This document shows, piece by piece, positions 61,401-64,000 of a DNA stretch of 64,000 nucleotides. The notes below the pieces were generated by a model, which had not been told where the DNA came from, searched no databases, and worked only from the letters and a program-made list of their open reading frames with translations. Source of the stretch: Tetradesmus obliquus (Eukaryota > Chlorophyta > Chlorophyceae > Sphaeropleales > Scenedesmaceae); the NCBI GenBank assembly GCA_030272155.1, contig CP126202.1, positions 4,175,501 to 4,239,500 of the forward strand, read 5' to 3'. The position numbers were made by a program, and so were the translations under genes. Within the stretch, counting starts at the first letter, position 1. The number at the start of each line of letters is the position of its first letter.

Positions 61401-62707
61401 TCCCACACCAGCAGGGCAGCACTGGCTCCGCTGCTGCCGCCTGCTGTGTACGCCCGCCCCGCAGAAATGACAATGCAGCTGACTGGGCCTGCGTGCACAC
61501 AGGTGTCTTTGACTCTGCTGGAGCCAGGGGCTTGGCTGCCCAAGCAGCTTTGCAGGAGGTCCATGCCAGTCAAGTGGCCTGCCTCAGCATGCCCTGCCAA
61601 AGAGTGGCAGTCAGCAGGCCTGCGCAGTCAAAATGGGGCAGCAGAGCAGCAGAACAGCAGTGGGCACTTTCAGGTTTGCACGAGGTCCATGCCAGTCAAG
61701 TGGCCTGCTTCAACATGTCCTGCCAGAGGGTGGCAGTCAACAGGCCTGCGCGGTCAAACACATGAAGTAGCAGGGCAGCAAAGAGGCGCGATGCGGTGCA
61801 TAACCACATGCTGTGTTGATGAGGGCACTGAGCGACAGCTGCAGTGTGTGAGCTGTATTGCACAAACAAGCAAACCTGTGATGCGGCAGCTAGCAGGACT
61901 GCAGGCATCTTCATGCATGTCAACAACAAACGCTGGCACGCACTGGCCAAGCTGCTGCAGCAAGCACAGTGCAAACCAGCCGGCACGAGCAGCCGCATTC
62001 CTGCGCACTCAGCGCATGCAATCATACAACCTGGACGCAAAAACACTCACGCGCAGGAGTGCTGCAGCCGCTGCCGCCGCTTGTGCCTGCTGGTGCTGGT
62101 ACTGCTGCTGATCGTGTGCACGTGTGTGCTGCTGGACACGGCCATGGGTTGGCTGCTGCTGGCGGTGCTGCCGCCGCTGTCAATGCTGCGGGCTGTGGGC
62201 GAATGTGCATCGTACCCCAGCAGGTGCCGCACTATCTCCAGCTTGCCAAAGCCGTCGCCAGCTTGGTTGAACCTGAGCGGAAGCAGCAGCAGCAGCAGAA
62301 TAATGCATCTGTCATGCGAGTGTGCATCGTAGCAGAGCAGGTGCCGCACTATCTCAAGCTTGCCAAAGCCGTCACCAGCCTGGTTGAACCTGCAAGCAGC
62401 AGCAGGAAGAAAGCAGGGCCATTGTCATACGCCCAGAAAGACACAAGCTGCAAGCAGGCATCAGCAGGTGCCACACAACCTCCAGCTTGCCAAGGCCGTC
62501 ACCAGTCTGGTGACCCCTGCACCCGGCAGCAACAATGGGATGGAACACGTGCCGTATGCTGAGACAGGCAACATATCTCAAAACTGCCACATGTTGGCAA
62601 CAGCACAATGCGCACGTGGATTGTGTTCCCCATTATAGTTCCAAACAAACCACTAGCACCTGGACTACCAGCGTGCTTATGAGAATGCACAGCCACATGC
62701 AAAGCAG

Positions 62708-62745
<38 letters not shown>

Positions 62746-64000
62746 GCCGCACCTGACCACCACCACCTCTCCAGCAGCAGTGCCCGCCCAGCAGTAGCCA
62801 GTGTCGAGGTCCAGCGCGAGTGCAGTACTTTGCATACGCCCCGTGCAAGCCCCGCTGTGTTCAGGATGTCTTCCCCAATATGATTTCAAACAAAACCACC
62901 AGCGTCTTCACTACCGGCGTGCCTATGAACATGCACAGCCACATAATAGTTAGCAGCAGCAGCAGTAGCGGCCGCACCTGACCACCACCACTTCGCCAGC
63001 AGCAGTGCCTGCCCAGCAGTAGCCAGTGTCGGGGTCCAGCGCGAGAGCAGTGACGCTGCTGTCAGCGATGCGTGCCGGCGTGCCAGCTGCCTTGGCCTGA
63101 TCTAAGCTCCAGATGCGCACCGTGCCATCAACATGGCCCGACCAGATGTAGCCTGCACAGTGTCCAACAGTGAGATGAATCTGAATGCGTATGACGCGGC
63201 CCCAATCACGACATGACTCGACTCAGAATATATATGCGAGCGTGTCGCAGAGCGTACGTGTGAGCATGCGTGCGCTGGCAGTAGCCAATGACACCAGCCA
63301 TACATGCTTGCAGCATCAGCATTGCACGCATCAACTTCTGCATCACCGAGGAAGGATGTGAAATCACGCAACACCGAGTGCTGTCACTAATGTATGTGTC
63401 CAGCAAAGCTCACCTCTGCTGTCATGCGCCATGCACTGCAGGTACTCCCCAGCACCATCAACCACCGTCGTCACCTGCACGCAGCACACAGTCGGCAAGC
63501 GGCATCCGCACACTCAGCAAGGCACGTAGCAGCTGCGCACTATCGCCACACACAGCATGCGAACAATCGCCACACACAGCATGCGGACAATCGCCACACA
63601 CAGCATGCGGACAATCGCCACACACAGCATGCGGACAATCGCCACACACAGCATGCGGACAATCGCCACACACAGCATTTGCATGCGCACTATCGCCACA
63701 CACAGCATGCGCAAGGCTCAGCCAGCACCGCACTTGATGCTCAGCAAACTGACACATTGCTGCACACAAGATGTGACCCCGCCTGTCCATATGCATAGCA
63801 ATGTAAAGCCAAAACCTTGAGCTCTCACGCATGCTTTCCACCATGACCCGGACCGCCGCACTCACACCCTGTAACTGTGTACGCAGTCCAGTACATCATC
63901 TTACCTGGCTGCTGAGGTTGACCAGCTTTATGTTGCGGTGTGCCGCCCAGGCCACCGCGCCGTCACGGCCCTCCCCATCCTCATCAGGAACGGCCACACA
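51084..64000 (-). CDS. WD40-repeat / TKL protein kinase fusion, 5' end outside window
   Basis: Seventeen exons join in phase to at least 1,583 residues: 64000-63905, 63474-63414, 63152-62978, 62272-62051, 61514-61344, 60390-60212, 59389-59097, 58836-58716, 57670-56999, 56683-56547, 56325-56203, 55999-55842, 55293-55203, 54619-54571, 54270-54221, 53954-53805 and 53087-51084. The first half has WD40-type blades (IWSGHVDGTVRIWSLD, LLVWDSSRFELLRTI, LITGHSNGAVIMWDTSDDSL, LLVTTGKTGSVKLWPE). A Gln/Ala linker leads to a kinase domain: GTGSYGRVEIG, VAVKIL, EYCPLGSLYDVL, HRDLKSPNLFVN, KVGDFNLSR, NPRWTAPEVIGEGSYS, DVYAFGVVLWELLTW and DCWAQDSQQRPSF. This is tyrosine-kinase-like, Raf/CTR1-like in style, predicted Ser/Thr specific, with DFN in place of DFG. 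A 640-residue Ala/Ser/Gln tail follows. Its partner and pathway are unknown. Confidence 0.85.
53410..53740 (-). repeat. Donor-side copies of WD40-kinase exon 16
   Basis: The end of exon 16 (GQLGPAEAVAGYITLMQ plus a GTGGGC donor) recurs downstream at about 53655-53720, 53512-53575 and 53412-53465. The copies decline in similarity with distance. The intervals also share a caacacgttttaagc block. Confidence 0.85.
54820..55155 (-). repeat. Donor-side copies of the kinase DFN exon
   Basis: The exon at 55203-55293 (GDFNLSRHMMAGVSIVQSSL) has three downstream partial copies at about 55075-55140, 54945-55005 and 54820-54890. They keep the activation-segment end (SLEINP-like) but most have lost the GT donor, and the frame is often shifted. 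They look like decaying fragments. Confidence 0.8.
55580..55675 (-). repeat. Donor-side copy of the kinase HRDLK exon
   Basis: The end of the exon at 55842-55999 recurs about 260 bp downstream, reading LHSHKPRPILHR and then diverging. Below 55580 it runs into exon-external sequence like that after the true exon. Confidence 0.8.
56840..56930 (-). repeat. Donor-side copy of the kinase P-loop exon
   Basis: The end of the exon at 56999-57670 (FDQLGLDPNRRRVIGTGSYG) recurs at about 56865-56920, reading FDALGLDGG and then a shifted frame, with the same GTGAGC-type donor. Confidence 0.8.
57740..58140 (-). repeat. Three acceptor-side copies of the kinase linker exon
   Basis: The start of the exon at 56999-57670 (VQLPHSHNPLSEAVNVLLAN, then AGLTAAS) recurs upstream at about 57745-57828, 57898-57984 and 58057-58132 with a period near 155 bp. 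All keep the ctgcag acceptor; the last is a little more diverged. Intron sequence between (gtgttatattcataggtgtt) is shared. Confidence 0.9.
58475..58600 (-). repeat. Copy of the last WD40 exon
   Basis: The exon at 58716-58836 is repeated downstream at about 58480-58580 with its donor (TASEA-G, gtgagc). One indel puts the middle (LLVTTGEDGQ) into another frame than the end. Confidence 0.85.
59440..59820 (-). repeat. Three acceptor-side copies of a WD40 exon
   Basis: The start of the exon at 59097-59389 (ACSERQLITGHSNGAVIMWD) recurs upstream at about 59440-59535, 59580-59670 and 59728-59812. Copies keep the acceptor and the cgagcggcaactg core, with growing divergence. Confidence 0.85.
59945..60070 (-). 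repeat. Donor-side copy of the WD40-kinase exon at 60212-60390
   Basis: The Ser/Gly-rich end of the exon (RQRDGSLSSAGGSTILSG) is repeated at about 59955-60075, downstream, with the same GTCGGC/GTAAGG-like exit region altered. Confidence 0.8.
60455..60900 (-). repeat. Four acceptor-side copies of the WD40-kinase exon at 60212-60390
   Basis: The start of the exon (HPTTAMSVVYWAGSGPLRRG) recurs at about 60463-60512, 60578-60640, 60705-60762 and 60834-60890 with a period near 122-126 bp. Each has a ctgcag-type acceptor and remains open through at least SVVYWAGSGPL. This is the most regular such array in the kinase gene. Confidence 0.9.
61128..61220 (-). repeat. Donor-side copy of the WD40-kinase exon at 61344-61514
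   Basis: The end of the exon (from SAALLVWD to the ctggtgcag|gtggg donor) is repeated at about 61132-61210, with the WD motif changed and both of two overlapping frames still open. Confidence 0.8.
62295..62830 (-). repeat. Edge copies of two WD40-kinase exons
   Basis: Acceptor-side copies of the exon at 62051-62272 (FNQAGDGFGKLEIVRHLL) lie at about 62320-62392 and 62462-62525, upstream of it. A donor-side copy of the exon at 62978-63152 (LDTGYCWAGTAAGEVVVVR) lies at about 62750-62822, downstream of that exon, next to a (CAG)n run at 62716-62742. Confidence 0.85.
63538..63714. repeat. 24-bp minisatellite in intron
   Basis: Seven or so copies of a 24-bp unit (acaatcgccacacacagcat plus gcgg) lie in the first visible intron of the WD40-kinase gene. 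The first and last copies carry cactatcg instead. The unit length is a multiple of three, which gives open frames of no meaning. Confidence 0.95.

Overview
The window is nuclear DNA of a green alga, most likely a chlorophycean (Scenedesmus/Chlamydomonas side of the chlorophytes). The signs are intron-rich genes, acceptors that are nearly always GCAG|G, donors that are mostly GTGNG, very many CAG/CTG microsatellites, plant-type protein families and no bacterial gene organisation. This placement is inferred from sequence style and protein families, not from a database match.

Layout, left to right. 1-6531 (-): partial Tnp2-like (EnSpm/CACTA-type) transposase gene with a large intronic satellite. 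6532-9522: gene-poor. 9523-15607 (-): an 11-exon gene for a predicted plastid protein of 348 residues that looks like two NTF2-like domains. 15608-16963: gene-poor. 16964-38234 (-): the splicing helicase PRP16/DHX38, 23 exons over 21 kb. Its introns carry a SINE, a 965-bp inverted-repeat transposon, a tRNA-His gene and two LINE 3' ends. 38235-38624: divergent promoter interval. 38625-40499 (+): a plastid GNAT acetyltransferase of the NSI/SNAT type. 40500-46112: gene-poor, with a 65-bp near-perfect palindrome. 46113-48750 (-): a 721-residue Gln/Ala-rich protein of unknown function. 48751-51083: gene-poor. 51084 to beyond 64000 (-): one gene joining WD40-like repeats to a TKL-type protein kinase and a long low-complexity tail.

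The most striking feature is not a gene. In four of the six genes (PRP16, the NTF2-like gene, the acetyltransferase and the WD40-kinase) most exons are accompanied in the adjoining introns by one to five direct, partial copies of themselves. The copies obey one rule: fragments holding the start of an exon and its acceptor lie upstream of the exon, and fragments holding its end and its donor lie downstream. This is what repeated local tandem duplication across splice junctions would leave. Many copies keep usable splice sites and an open frame. The transposase gene and the 721-residue gene lack the pattern.

Exon models were built by hand from splice sites and reading phase. For the NTF2-like gene, PRP16, the acetyltransferase, the 721-residue protein and the WD40-kinase the summed exon lengths are exact multiples of three, and for the partial transposase gene all phases join. 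This is strong internal support. Function is firm for PRP16, the acetyltransferase and the kinase catalytic domain, and weaker elsewhere.
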